DNA from: Haliotispira sp965263485
GTDB taxonomy: Bacteria > Spirochaetota > Spirochaetia > SP-2023
Direction of reading: 5' to 3'
DNA length: 64,000 nucleotides
Assembly (NCBI GenBank): GCA_965263485.1
Contig: CBDHHO010000001.1
Span: 496,001 to 560,000 of the forward strand
The notes beneath the pieces were generated by a model that saw nothing but the letters and a program-made list of their open reading frames with translations, had not been told where the DNA came from and did not search any database. A program made the position numbers and the translations under genes. Each line of letters starts with the position of its first letter. Position 1 is the first letter of the stretch. This document shows positions 43,867 to 52,893 of this stretch, piece after piece.

Positions 43867-45039
43867 TTATTTTTTCTTGCGCGTATAAAGGTCGTACCAA
43901 ACGGCCAGCAACAGCACACAGGCTTTTACAACGAATTGATATTCTGCTCCCAGGTTCCTCAGCGACATACCGTTGTTAATAGTACCCATCACCAGACCGC
44001 CGGTAATGGCCCCTGTGATAGTGCCGATTCCGCCGCTCATCGAAGCCCCTCCGATGAAGGCTGAAGCAATGGCATCCAGCTCAAACAGATTGCCGGACTG
44101 CGGCAATGCGGAATTTAAATAGGCTGTAAACACCACTCCGGCAATACCACACAGGACACCCATATTGACAAAGGTGAAAAACACGATCCTCTCCGAGGGA
44201 ACGCCCGCCAGTTTTGCCGCTTGAGAGTTTCCGCCGACGGCGTAAATATGCCGGCCAAATATGGTTTTTCTGGTAACAAACTCATAGAGCAGAATCAGAA
44301 GAAACAAAAGTATAGACACTATGGGAATGCCCCGATACGAAGCGAATGAATAGGAAATATAGAGAATAAATAACGACAAAAAGATAATTTCTCCCAGCAA
44401 AAATACTATAGATTCTTGCTCTATTTGATATTTTATATCTACTTTTCTCTTGTAAGCCTTTAGTACAATCAATAATGCAACTCCAAGGATCCCGATTGCG
44501 ACAGAGGTGATATCTATGCCTGCATTCGGACTATGCTCCGTCAGAAACCCGCTGGCAATTTTCTTGAAGCCGGCATCGTTGAGTCCGATGGGGGAAATCT
44601 TTGTGATAATGTAGGTCAATCCCCGGAACAGCAACATGCCGGCCAGGGTCACAATGAACGAAGGAATCCCGCGATAGGCAATCCAGAATCCCTGCATGCA
44701 GCCAATAATGGCACCGGCGAGCATGGTCAGCAGAAGAGTGAGCGGGAATCCTATCCCGGTGTTATACAGCATGGCACTGATGGCTCCCGTGAAAGCCGCA
44801 ATAGAACCTACAGAGAGGTCTATATTCCTTGTGATTATAACCAGAACCATCCCGATAGCCAGGATCAATATATAACTGTTCTGAATTATAATATTCGTAA
44901 TGTTTCTCGGAGTCAGGTTGATCCCATCCGTGATGAAGGAAAAAATTAAGGCAATCCCTATTAACACCAGAAACATTGAATAGCTTCTCAAATGTTTTTC
45001 AAAAGTTGTCATACCATGTGACTGCACGTTACGAGCCAT
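43867..45039 (-). CDS. Sugar ABC transporter permease (XylH/MmsB type)
   Basis: A 390-residue permease with about 10-12 membrane helices. BPD_transp_2 signatures are NIDLSVGSIAAFTGAI, RGIPSFIVTLAGMLLFRGL and GGNSQAAKLAGVPSERI. The start at 45039 (MARNVQSHGMTTFEKHLRSY) is chosen over the open frame upstream. The XylH-like length with a long middle loop (LKAYKRKVDIKYQIEQE) fits multiple-sugar or xylose importers. It is the third gene of a - strand operon after the binding protein and ATPase. Confidence 0.92.
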   Translation of the reverse strand: MARNVQSHGMTTFEKHLRSYSMFLVLIGIALIFSFITDGINLTPRNITNIIIQNSYILILAIGMVLVIITRNIDLSVGSIAAFTGAISAMLYNTGIGFPLTLLLTMLAGAIIGCMQGFWIAYRGIPSFIVTLAGMLLFRGLTYIITKISPIGLNDAGFKKIASGFLTEHSPNAGIDITSVAIGILGVALLIVLKAYKRKVDIKYQIEQESIVFLLGEIIFLSLFILYISYSFASYRGIPIVSILLFLLILLYEFVTRKTIFGRHIYAVGGNSQAAKLAGVPSERIVFFTFVNMGVLCGIAGVVFTAYLNSALPQSGNLFELDAIASAFIGGASMSGGIGTITGAITGGLVMGTINNGMSLRNLGAEYQFVVKACVLLLAVWYDLYTRKKK

Positions 45040-45082
45040 ATAATTCCCCGTTTGTATCAATAAATAAAAAATCTGAAAAAAC

Positions 45083-46660
45083 TCAGATATTTGCTTCGCT
45101 GGAATATTCGGACTTACTGGTTTGAGAACCAATAGCAAAGCCCATAATGGTTTCCCGATCAAACCCATCGGGCATATTCTCACAATTCAATTCTTTGGTG
45201 AACTTACCCTCGGACATAACATAAATTCTATCACTCATTCCCATGACTTCCGGCAATTCAGAGGAAATCATAATCACACTTTTTCCCTGAGCAACAAAAT
45301 CATTCAGAATACAATATATCTCATATTTGGCACCAACATCAACGCCCCGAGTCGGTTCATCGACAATCAAGACATCCGGCTCGGCCAGCAGGCAGCGACT
45401 CAACACGACCTTCTGCTGATTCCCTCCGCTGAGATTTTCCACCAGCTGGTCGATTGAAGTGGCCTTAATCTTCAGTTTCTCTTTGTATTTTTGAGACTGC
45501 AAAGTTTCTTTATTGCGATCGACAACGAACAGTTTCGACAGGTTTCTCAGAGATGACAAAGATGAATTAAACTTTATAGTCTGAATCAAAATCAAACCGA
45601 GGTCTTTCCGATCTTCGGAAACGTACATAATCTTGTTCTTGATTGCCTTTCCCGGAGATTGAATTTCCTGTTCCCTGCCATGATAAAATAACTGCCCCCT
45701 GTGGCGGATTCCATAGCTTTTGCCAAAAATGCTGAGCATTAATTCTGTTCTTCCCGCTCCCATCAAGCCGCAGACCCCCAGAATTTCGCCTCGCTTAACA
45801 TAAAAAGAGACATCATCGATAACTTTCTTTTCGGGAAAATCGGGGTGATATACCGTCCAGTTTCGGATTTCCAGACAAGTATCTCCTATTTTCGGCGTTT
45901 TCCGGGGAAAGCGATGAGACAGTTCGCGTCCGACCATGTCCCGAATGATCTGCTCTTCCGTGACGGATTCTTTATGGACGTCATAAGATGAAATAGTCTT
46001 TCCGTCCCGCAGAACTGTGATCGAGTCGGCTATTGCCAATATTTCATTTAATTTATGTGAAATCATGATGCAGGTAATTCCCTGGTGCCGCAGTGTCCCT
46101 ATTAACGACAAGAGGTTTTTGCTCTCAATGTCATTCAGAGCCGCAGTAGGTTCATCAAAAATCAATAATTCCACTTTGTGGGAAAGGGATTTCGCCACTT
46201 CTACCAGCTGTTTATGGCCCATCCCCAAGGTATTGACGATTCTCTTGGGGTTCTCCACAAACCCGACGCGCTCCATCAGTTCGACAGCCCGCAGCGTGGT
46301 CTGCTGCCAGTTGATAATCGATTTACGGGCAATTTCATGCCCGAGGAAAATATTTTCCTCGATGGATAAGTAAGGAACCAAGGCCAATTCCTGATGAATG
46401 ATTCCAATGCCCTGTTTTTTGCTGTCCTTAATTTTGTGAAATCGCGATTCCTGTCCTTTGTAAATCAATTTACCGTCGTAAGTTTCAAAAGGATACACTC
46501 CGCTGATAATTTTCATTAGAGTTGATTTTCCGGCTCCGTTTTCTCCAACTAAACCGTGTACCTCGCCCTTGCGAATTGAAAACGAAACTCCATCCAGTGC
46601 CCGGACACCGGGAAATTCTTTGGAAACACTTTGAAGTTCTAAAATGAATTCTGAATTCAT
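45083..46660 (-). CDS. Sugar ABC transporter ATPase (XylG/MmsA type)
   Basis: A 525-residue protein with two fused ABC domains. Domain 1 has Walker A GENGAGKSTLMKI and Walker B LLIFDEPTAALND. Domain 2 has a degenerate Walker A (GLMGAGRTELML), then LSGGNQQKVVLSR and VLIVDEPTRGVDVGAK. It powers import of a monosaccharide through the permease at 43867. Domain order and length are as in XylG and MglA proteins. Confidence 0.95.
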   Translation of the reverse strand: MNSEFILELQSVSKEFPGVRALDGVSFSIRKGEVHGLVGENGAGKSTLMKIISGVYPFETYDGKLIYKGQESRFHKIKDSKKQGIGIIHQELALVPYLSIEENIFLGHEIARKSIINWQQTTLRAVELMERVGFVENPKRIVNTLGMGHKQLVEVAKSLSHKVELLIFDEPTAALNDIESKNLLSLIGTLRHQGITCIMISHKLNEILAIADSITVLRDGKTISSYDVHKESVTEEQIIRDMVGRELSHRFPRKTPKIGDTCLEIRNWTVYHPDFPEKKVIDDVSFYVKRGEILGVCGLMGAGRTELMLSIFGKSYGIRHRGQLFYHGREQEIQSPGKAIKNKIMYVSEDRKDLGLILIQTIKFNSSLSSLRNLSKLFVVDRNKETLQSQKYKEKLKIKATSIDQLVENLSGGNQQKVVLSRCLLAEPDVLIVDEPTRGVDVGAKYEIYCILNDFVAQGKSVIMISSELPEVMGMSDRIYVMSEGKFTKELNCENMPDGFDRETIMGFAIGSQTSKSEYSSEANI

Positions 46661-46745
46661 AGACTCCCTTTATGAGAACATAAAAATACGCTCCATATTT
46701 TGAAACTACGGAGCGTATTTTTCTTTACACAGACAACTGCAAGTA

Positions 46746-47870
46746 TTAATTCCCGATATCTGCAGCCGTATAATAGCCCGAATCGATCAGGACTTGCTTG
46801 TAATTATCCGCTGTAACATTAACAGGTTCCAGCAGATAAGAAGTAACCGTCTTGAGACCCGTGTTGTACGTAGTGTTATCGACGCGCGCACCAGAGATGG
46901 ACGGAGTATTTCCCTGAAGGAGGGCTACTGCAAGATTTGCCGCACCCGCAGCCAGAGCACGTGTATCCTTGAAAACCGTCATCGTCTGCCTGCCTTTGGC
47001 TATCCAGTTTACGGAAAGAGCTTCTGCGTCCTGACCCGTCACTACGGGAAGTGAGTTCGCATATTTGCTGTCCTGTTCCAGTGCTGTAATAATAGCTCTG
47101 CCCAGAGTGTCATTGGGTGCCAGCACAGCACTCAAGCTCACATTCAGCAAAGCTCCGCTAAGAAGGTTTTCCATCCGGGACTGGGCCCTTTCAGCCATCC
47201 AGTTCTCCGTCGTAACCTGAGACCATGTGGGATCGTCGGAGGACAGTGGTGCCGGACCGCTGAGCACAATCTTGCCGCTGTCAATGTAAGGCTTCAGAAC
47301 ACTCATGGCTCCGTCAAAGAAGTAACGGGCATTATTGTCGGTAGGAGCACCGGCAAACAAGGCAATATTGTACGGACCACTGGTACTGTCCAGATTCAAG
47401 GCATTGACAATCCCCTGCCCCTGAAATTCACCCACTTTGAAGTTATCAAAAGTGATGTAATAGTCATACTTGTCCGAATTGGTAATCAGGCGATCATAGG
47501 CGATAACCTGCACCCCTTCTTCAGATGCCTTCGATACGGCTTCGGCGGCTCCTTCATTCACAGAGCCGACAATCAGCACTTTGGCTCCCTTGGTGATAAA
47601 ATCCTCAATTTGCTGATTTTGCTTCCCCTGATCGGCATCACCGTAGGCCACCTCCGCTTTCAAGCCCTTTGCCTCAACGTCCTCTTTGAGGCTGGCCCCG
47701 TCACGCACCCAGCGTTCCACATGAGTCTCCGGCATCAGGATACCAACATCAATGCCGGCGGAACTCGAAGAACCGCGGGCAAAAACACTGGCACCGTTGC
47801 CCCAAATTAACAGGAACACTGCTGCTCCCGCAAGAAATTTACAGCCAATGCGGCTTAAAATATTATCCAT
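46746..47870 (-). CDS. Periplasmic sugar-binding protein (XylF/ChvE type)
   Basis: A 374-residue type I periplasmic binding protein with a signal peptide (FLAGAAVFLLIWGNGASVFA). The mature part starts DVGILMPETHVERWVRDGAS, and contains QIEDFITKGAKVLIVGSVNE, VIAYDRLITNSDKYDYYITF and PVVTGQDAEALSVNWIAKG. These are the landmarks of ChvE/XylF proteins that bind xylose, glucose or galactose. First gene of the operon; a sigma-70-like promoter lies at 47979-48007. Confidence 0.93.
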   Translation of the reverse strand: MDNILSRIGCKFLAGAAVFLLIWGNGASVFARGSSSSAGIDVGILMPETHVERWVRDGASLKEDVEAKGLKAEVAYGDADQGKQNQQIEDFITKGAKVLIVGSVNEGAAEAVSKASEEGVQVIAYDRLITNSDKYDYYITFDNFKVGEFQGQGIVNALNLDSTSGPYNIALFAGAPTDNNARYFFDGAMSVLKPYIDSGKIVLSGPAPLSSDDPTWSQVTTENWMAERAQSRMENLLSGALLNVSLSAVLAPNDTLGRAIITALEQDSKYANSLPVVTGQDAEALSVNWIAKGRQTMTVFKDTRALAAGAANLAVALLQGNTPSISGARVDNTTYNTGLKTVTSYLLEPVNVTADNYKQVLIDSGYYTAADIGN

Positions 47871-47978
47871 AAAAATCCTCCAGATGGCAGGAATTCTCGA
47901 TAATCCATTTCCAACAGTGGCGAAAAGCCAGCTAGTACAGAGCCGTTTTCAAGAATCCGCTTTTGTTCAAACCGTATC

Positions 47979-48007
47979 ATCCTAACAGTTTTTTTTGCTG
48001 CTGTCAA
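47979..48007 (-). promoter_or_regulatory. Sigma-70-type promoter of the sugar ABC operon
   Basis: On the minus strand TTGACA (48007-48002), 17-bp spacer, TAGGAT (47984-47979), about 110 bp before the binding-protein start. Confidence 0.65.
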
Positions 48008-48043
48008 GGGAAATTTTATATTCTTATACAGTAAAGGGGACCT

Positions 48044-48184
48044 CTAAAAAGTTAAAAACCGCCCCCCCGCCCGCACCTTTGCCAGCACCTTCAGCAGGCT
48101 GTGGCGTGGGGTATTGGCCAGCGGAGAGTAGGCCGCCAGGGTCTTCTGCTCTTCGGCCCGTATCAGTTCATCTAAACTTGCCAT
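48044..48184 (-). pseudogene. Mu-like baseplate J (gp47) N-terminal fragment
   Basis: Starts MASLDELIRAEEQKTLAAYS and reads 46 codons to a stop created by a copy of the family repeat (ggggacctctaaaaag at 48036). The start overlaps the end of gp46, as in Mu-like tail modules. The rest of the gene is missing. Confidence 0.6.
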
Positions 48185-48477
48185 ATGGCCTCCAACAGCT
48201 CGGTCTCGCCTCCGGGCCGGGTAACTTCAATCCTGTAAGCGATGCCGCCCCGCCCCCGGCGTTCGGTCTCCACCCGGATTCCGGCGGCCAGTGCGTCATC
48301 GAGGAGCCATTGCAGGGCTGCGATACAGTAGCTCTGAAACAGCGCAGGCGTGCGGGAATCCACCTTCTCAATGCGGTAGATCTGCGAGCCGAAGGCGGGG
48401 TCGGCCCACCAAGAGCCCTTGTGCGTGCCGAGGCTCATTTGCACTAAGTCGCTGATGGACTGCTTATCGAAGGTCAT
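48172..48477 (-). CDS. Phage GP46-like protein
   Basis: A 101-residue protein matching the Mu gp46 family pattern: HKGSWWADPAFGSQIYRIEK, then SYCIAALQWLLDDALAAGI and a C-terminal YRIEVTRPGGE strand. Gp46 is a baseplate component. The stop overlaps the gp47 fragment, and its start overlaps the upstream gene by 4 nt (ATGA). Confidence 0.7.
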   Translation of the reverse strand: MTFDKQSISDLVQMSLGTHKGSWWADPAFGSQIYRIEKVDSRTPALFQSYCIAALQWLLDDALAAGIRVETERRGRGGIAYRIEVTRPGGETELLEAIWQV

Positions 48478-49361
48478 TTGACGACTTCCATCACATAGTT
48501 ATAGTCATCTTTTCGTTTCAAACTGGCAAACTCCGCCTCACTGGGGAACCCCAAGGCCCCTTCGCGGCCCAAAGCCTTGTTGACTGCATTCATATCAACA
48601 CCGTGGTAGGCGGCGATGCCGTACTTGAGGGCATCTTCTGCGCTGCGCCCCTCGCTGATTCTATCTCCGGCCCTATGGCACTTCTTCAGCAAGGCCGCCG
48701 CAATCATAAAATTCTCCAGCACCTTGACGTTCTGCTTGCCCATCGGGTTGTACTTTACGCTGATGTCATTCAGCTTATAGCTACTCATGGCAAGCTGCAT
48801 GCGAGTTTTGAGTTTGATTTCCTGCATAACCTTGTCCAGATACTGCGGGAAGTAGGCCCCATAAGCCGCTACTGCTTGATCCCAAGCCCCTTGGCTGATC
48901 TGGCCGCGGCCTACTGTTGTTGTGTAGTCACTGGTAATGGCTGTCAAGACCCCCATGCCAAGACTGACCAACACAACTCCAATTCCAGCACCTGCTAAAG
49001 CCATCCAGCCAATCGGTGTTGACACAGCAAAGGCCATTGCAAATCCTAAACCAGCACCAGCACCAGCACCAGCACCTATTCCTGCGCTTACCCAGCCAAT
49101 ATCATCCATTTCGGCTATCCCCCGGACCGGCAAACTCATGGCAAACAATGTTCTGGCCCATCTTCCAGGAATGGCGGGGAAATCGTCATTCATTTGCCAG
49201 AGTGTCCGCTCGGCATCGATAATACCCTGAATCAAAGCGGGCTTTATCAAAGCCTTTAACTCTTCTGGCAAAGGCGCTTGGGGCAAAAGGACTTCCATGG
49301 CCAGTTCTTGCAGCCTGGCATCGCTGATGCTTGCCTTAATCTCACCTTTAAATATATTCAT
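48474..49361 (-). CDS. Unknown protein in phage-like module, Gly/Ala-rich membrane region
   Basis: 295 residues, family not recognised. The N-terminal 90 residues are soluble (MNIFKGEIKASISDARLQEL). The next 65 are Gly/Ala-rich and hydrophobic (GIGAGAGAGAGLGFAMAF, WMALAGAGIGVVLVSLGMGV), able to form two membrane helices. The last 140 are soluble. It sits where Mu-like phages have gpP/gp45 genes but does not resemble them. It could be a cargo gene or a toxin-like insert. Confidence 0.55.
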   Translation of the reverse strand: MNIFKGEIKASISDARLQELAMEVLLPQAPLPEELKALIKPALIQGIIDAERTLWQMNDDFPAIPGRWARTLFAMSLPVRGIAEMDDIGWVSAGIGAGAGAGAGLGFAMAFAVSTPIGWMALAGAGIGVVLVSLGMGVLTAITSDYTTTVGRGQISQGAWDQAVAAYGAYFPQYLDKVMQEIKLKTRMQLAMSSYKLNDISVKYNPMGKQNVKVLENFMIAAALLKKCHRAGDRISEGRSAEDALKYGIAAYHGVDMNAVNKALGREGALGFPSEAEFASLKRKDDYNYVMEVVK

Positions 49362-49373
49362 TTCTTTAAGCTC

Positions 49374-49943
49374 CTATGTTTCTAATTCAAAAATACCAAC
49401 TGTGTCACTATTTTGGTCGCCGAGAGTGGAGCCCTCTTGGTCGCCGGAGGCTTGAGACTCTTGCCCCGATCCGGCCACAGAATTGCCATCTGTGCCTGTT
49501 GAAGAGCCTGCTCCGTGCAAGACCTTATCGCTTTCCACCTGCGAATAGTCCGGTAGCTGCAAGGTTCCGAGCGCAGTCAATAAAGCGGCTTGAAACGCAC
49601 TGGGGCTGCCGTTGCCCGGCTCGTTGACCGGCGTTTGCAGGCTTTGCTGCAAGGTCTGCAATATCTTGGTTACTTTATCCAGCTGGCCCGCGCCGCGCTC
49701 GGCGATGGCCGCCTCGAATTCTCGCCCCTGTAAGTCGCAGTCTTCGCCGTAAAACACAAAGTCCAGGCTGTACTGCGCGGGCTCCAGGCCGCGGTCTTGA
49801 TGGGCTGCGCCATCGCCGTCGAGCACAGCAAAGGCAGCCACCTTTTTGGCCAACTCGCTGCCCACGCTGTCGCTGTGCGCCTGGAATTCCTTGCCGCTGG
49901 GCGAGCGGTAGTAGGCCTGCTGGCGGCGCTGATAGACACTCAT
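49374..49943 (-). CDS. Phage DNA-circularisation/tail (Mu gpN-like) fragment
   Basis: A 189-residue protein. Residues 1-85 (YRSPSGKEFQAHSDSVGSEL, FVFYGEDCDLQGREFEAAIA, ERGAGQL) match the pattern of the DNA_circ_N domain that begins Mu gpN and gp43 tail proteins. The remainder is short and Ser/Gln/Gly-rich (SGQESQASGDQEGS), much shorter than a full gpN, so the C-terminal part was lost. Part of a decayed Mu-like tail module on the - strand. Confidence 0.6.
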   Translation of the reverse strand: MSVYQRRQQAYYRSPSGKEFQAHSDSVGSELAKKVAAFAVLDGDGAAHQDRGLEPAQYSLDFVFYGEDCDLQGREFEAAIAERGAGQLDKVTKILQTLQQSLQTPVNEPGNGSPSAFQAALLTALGTLQLPDYSQVESDKVLHGAGSSTGTDGNSVAGSGQESQASGDQEGSTLGDQNSDTVGIFELET

Positions 49944-49946
49944 CGG

Positions 49947-50069
49947 CTACTGCAGCCCCTGGGCCAGGCTGACTTGGGCCCCGGAAAAGCTGCCCCGGCG
50001 CGGCCCCAGTTCGGCCCGGCCCGTGTGTACGGAAATGGTACTGGTGTTGGGATTTCTGGATTGGCTCAC
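49947..50069 (-). CDS. Possible 40-codon remnant upstream of the gpN-like gene
   Basis: GTG at 50069 reads 40 codons (VSQSRNPNTSTISVHTGRAE) and stops 3 nt before the gpN-like start. It is probably the tail of a lost phage gene. There is no independent support. Confidence 0.25.
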   Translation of the reverse strand: MSQSRNPNTSTISVHTGRAELGPRRGSFSGAQVSLAQGLQ

Positions 50070-50164
50070 ACAAAATTTTAGTAATATAATTACATTAATT
50101 AAATAATTTTATGATTATTTTTTTTCTTTCATTGAAGGAATCTGGTATAAAGTCAAAAAAACGC

Positions 50165-50193
50165 TTGACAACTGGCGATTGTTGTTTTATGAT
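50165..50193 (+). promoter_or_regulatory. Sigma-70 promoter of the 50.3-kb sugar locus
   Basis: TTGACA (50165-50170), 17-bp spacer, TATGAT (50188-50193), in an otherwise AT-rich 180-bp gap. It is positioned to drive 50274 onward. Confidence 0.75.
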
Positions 50194-50273
50194 GAATTAA
50201 TTACTGAATTGTACTGTTTAATATTGATTAATCTTTATTTTCTGTTGAACAGGGTTTGCGGGATTACATTACC

Positions 50274-51257
50274 ATGGGAAACAATTACCATGCGAGGGCT
50301 AAGCGCTCCATGTTCTTCATCGGTGTGAGTACAGCGAAGTCTTCTATTATGAAAGTTTTCCCAAAATGGTCGGAGCACTTAAACTTGAATGCGGCTATTG
50401 AAGGTTTCGACTTTGAACCCCATTCCCCTCCAGAGTTGTATCGAGAAGCAGTAGAATTTATTAAGAATGATGAAAATTCATCAGGGGCCTTGGTGACAAC
50501 TCACAAGTTGGACCTGTATAAAGCATGTGAAGATCTCTTTGAAGGGATGGGGCCCTATGCAAAGACTTTAAAGGAACTTAGTTCTATATCTAAACGCCCT
50601 GAGCAATCCAAGGGGAAATTGAGGCGGAAATTGGAGCTATGGGGCCATGCCAAGGATCCCGTCACCAGCATCCTCTCCTTAGATGCCATCGCCAGTGATG
50701 GCTATTGGAAAGAACACAACGCAGACCTACTGCTGCTGGGAGCCGGAGGTTCCTCACTGGCACTGACACTGGCCCTGATCCAGCGAAAAAAGCAAGGCGG
50801 GGATGTTCCTGAACAAATTTTTGTTTGCAACCGCAGTGAAGCGCGTCTGCAGGAAATGAAGAGAATTCACCAGCAAACAGGAACAAATATTAAATTTTAT
50901 TATCACCACTGTCCCAATCCTGTGGGCAATGATGCGGTTATTGCCAGGCTACGTCCCTTTTCGGTCATTGCCAACGGCACGGGACTGGGTAAAGACAGAC
51001 CGGGTTCGCCCTTGACAGACCGGGTTATTTTCCCGGAGAAGTCTATTGTCTGGGATTTCAATTACCGGGGAGACCTCTTATTCCTGGACCAGGCCAGAGC
51101 ACAGCAAAAAGACAGGGAACTGCAGATCGAAGACGGTTGGCTGTATTTTATCTATGGTTGGACACAGGTTATTGGGGAGGTCTTTCACCTGCAAATGCCA
51201 ACTTCCGGACCAGACTTTGAAGCCTTGTCGCAACTGGCAGAAACTGTGAGGAACTAA
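50274..51257 (+). CDS. Shikimate dehydrogenase-like oxidoreductase
   Basis: About 327 residues. The N-terminal substrate domain shows FFIGVSTAKSSIMKVFPKW and GALVTTHKLDLY, where the lysine aligns with the catalytic Lys of shikimate dehydrogenases. The C-terminal Rossmann part has LLLLGAGGSSLALTLAL and FVCNRSEARLQEMKRI, then DFNYRGDLLFL. It lacks the usual full shikimate-site set, and the gene lies in a sugar operon, so it may oxidise a polyol or sugar acid instead. ATG at 50274 is preferred; a TTG at 50256 is an alternative. It is followed after 2 nt by the isomerase gene. Confidence 0.75.
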   Translation: MGNNYHARAKRSMFFIGVSTAKSSIMKVFPKWSEHLNLNAAIEGFDFEPHSPPELYREAVEFIKNDENSSGALVTTHKLDLYKACEDLFEGMGPYAKTLKELSSISKRPEQSKGKLRRKLELWGHAKDPVTSILSLDAIASDGYWKEHNADLLLLGAGGSSLALTLALIQRKKQGGDVPEQIFVCNRSEARLQEMKRIHQQTGTNIKFYYHHCPNPVGNDAVIARLRPFSVIANGTGLGKDRPGSPLTDRVIFPEKSIVWDFNYRGDLLFLDQARAQQKDRELQIEDGWLYFIYGWTQVIGEVFHLQMPTSGPDFEALSQLAETVRN

Positions 51258-51259
51258 AA

Positions 51260-51835
51260 ATGAAATACCCTTCTTATATTGAGTCTACAATATCGTTTGA
51301 CGAGCAGAGTGGACTTACCGACAGCCTGGAACCACTGGAACGCCGTTATTCTGACATGAAGGATATGTATCTCGACGAGGATGCGAGAATCTGTCTGGAG
51401 CGAGAGGGGAATGAAATCATTTATCGTTTCCATGATTTTCATGTACCTGAAAAAGCGGGAGAGCTGGCATTTGGAACCAGTATTGTCTACCCGGGCAAAG
51501 TCGGGAAAGAGTTTCACATGACTAATGGACATTATCATTGTGTCCTCGACACGGCAGAGGTGTATTACTGCCGGAGAGGACACGGCTTGATGCTTATGGA
51601 AAGCAAGGATGGCGATGTCCTTTGGAAAGAAATACGCAAGGGGGAGGTGGTTTATGTTCCTGGATGCTATGCACATCGAAGTATCAACCTCTCAAACACC
51701 GAAGCTCTGATCACTTATTTTGTGTTTCGGGCCGATGCCGGACACGACTACGGTACTATTCGCGAGAAGGGTTTCCGCAATATTGTCGTAGATCGGAATG
51801 GCAGCTGGGAAGTTCTGGCAAATCCGCGTTATTAG
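51260..51835 (+). CDS. Cupin-type phosphoglucose isomerase
   Basis: A 191-residue archaeal-type (cupin) glucose-6-phosphate isomerase. Metal site: HMTNGHYHCVLDTAEVYY, with the His-His-Glu pattern, then GCYAHRSINL. The C-terminal family signature is DAGHDYGTI, FRNIVV, ANPRY. It interconverts glucose-6-phosphate and fructose-6-phosphate or a related aldose/ketose pair. Unusual outside Archaea and some bacteria, where it often sits in sugar operons. It overlaps the operon logic with the dehydrogenases on both sides. Confidence 0.92.
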   Translation: MKYPSYIESTISFDEQSGLTDSLEPLERRYSDMKDMYLDEDARICLEREGNEIIYRFHDFHVPEKAGELAFGTSIVYPGKVGKEFHMTNGHYHCVLDTAEVYYCRRGHGLMLMESKDGDVLWKEIRKGEVVYVPGCYAHRSINLSNTEALITYFVFRADAGHDYGTIREKGFRNIVVDRNGSWEVLANPRY

Positions 51836-51843
51836 GTTTTAGT

Positions 51844-52764
51844 ATGCACGCACGGGAAAAGATTCTGATTACCCCTCGGGCTATGAGCCGGGAGCATTTC
51901 AGTTTGCAAACTCTGGAAGATGCCGGGTACCAGGTGCTCGCTCCGTTTCGGGGGCGGCGCCCGTCAGAAGAAGAGCTTCTCGATGTCCTCCCCGATTGCA
52001 CCGGCTATATTGCCGGGGGAGAATGGGTTTCTGCTAGGGTTCTGGAAGCAGCCGTGAGATTGAAGGTTATCAGCCGCAATGGCATCGGGGTAGACAATAT
52101 TGACTGCAAATTTGCCCGGAAAAAGAAGATTGCCATCAGAGTCGCCAGAGGTGCCAATGCCCAGGGAGTGGCTGAGTTGACGCTTGCCTTGATGTTCTCG
52201 ATGGTCCGTTCTCTGTACCCAATCAACCGTGCGCTCAAACGACAGGAGTGGCTGAGAATTTCCGGGATGGAATTGCAGGGAAAGACTTTGGGGATCATCG
52301 GCACCGGAGAGATCGGTCGCCGTGTGGCTAAAATGTCTGCAGGTTTGGATATGAAGGTACTGGCCTATGACCCGTATCCAATAGCGACAGAAAATGTGCC
52401 GTTTTCGTATGTCACGCTTTCCCGAGTGTTGGCTGAAAGCGATATCCTGAGCCTCCACTGCCCCATTCCTGCCGGAGGAGAGCCCCTTATAAACGGGGAA
52501 GCCCTGGCCCGGGTGAAACGGGGTTGTTACCTCATCAATACCGCCCGAGCGGGTCTGGTGCAGCAGGATAGTCTGCTGCGGTGCCTAGAAGACGGAATGG
52601 TGGCTGCTTATGCCGTGGATGCCTTTGAGCAGGAGCCTCCCGAGTTTTCGGAGCTTTTGCGGCATCCGAGGGTCTTACTCTCTTCTCACATCGGTGGCTA
52701 CACCACAGAAAGTATCGACAGGGCGGCAGTCGACTCTGTAAAGAACCTTCTTGAGGAACTTTGA
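51844..52764 (+). CDS. D-2-hydroxyacid dehydrogenase (phosphoglycerate dehydrogenase-like)
   Basis: 306 residues. NAD-binding motif LGIIGTGEIGRRVAKMSAGL at about residue 145. Catalytic set: Arg in YLINTARAGLV, Glu in DAFEQEPP, and His in LSSHIGGYTTES. The substrate domain includes VISRNGIGVDNIDC. It may be specific for 3-phosphoglycerate, hydroxypyruvate or a sugar-derived 2-keto acid. It is eight bases after the isomerase and is probably cotranscribed. A Shine-Dalgarno for the next, broken gene follows at 52771. Confidence 0.88.
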   Translation: MHAREKILITPRAMSREHFSLQTLEDAGYQVLAPFRGRRPSEEELLDVLPDCTGYIAGGEWVSARVLEAAVRLKVISRNGIGVDNIDCKFARKKKIAIRVARGANAQGVAELTLALMFSMVRSLYPINRALKRQEWLRISGMELQGKTLGIIGTGEIGRRVAKMSAGLDMKVLAYDPYPIATENVPFSYVTLSRVLAESDILSLHCPIPAGGEPLINGEALARVKRGCYLINTARAGLVQQDSLLRCLEDGMVAAYAVDAFEQEPPEFSELLRHPRVLLSSHIGGYTTESIDRAAVDSVKNLLEEL

Positions 52765-52781
52765 CTCTGGCAGGAGAGACT

Positions 52782-52826
52782 ATGGGAAAATATATTTTAG
52801 CATTTGATGCCGGAACGACAGAATAG
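52782..52826 (+). pseudogene. 5' stub of a lost FGGY sugar kinase
   Basis: After CAGGAGA, ATG begins MGKYILAFDAGTTE and stops at codon 15. This is the N-terminus of a glycerol/xylulose kinase (phosphate-binding loop DxGTT). The remainder is gone, and sequence after 52826 changes to AT-rich. It marks the left edge of the inserted cassette. Confidence 0.8.
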
Positions 52827-52893
52827 CCATGAGATAATTATAATGATGCTAATTATTAGCACAAATATCCTTATTCTAATGGAGGAATTAGTT

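Noticed and set aside
51538..51843. Long frame upstream of the hydroxyacid dehydrogenase start
   Set aside because: It overlaps the isomerase gene in another frame and lacks a dehydrogenase-like sequence before MHAREKILITP.
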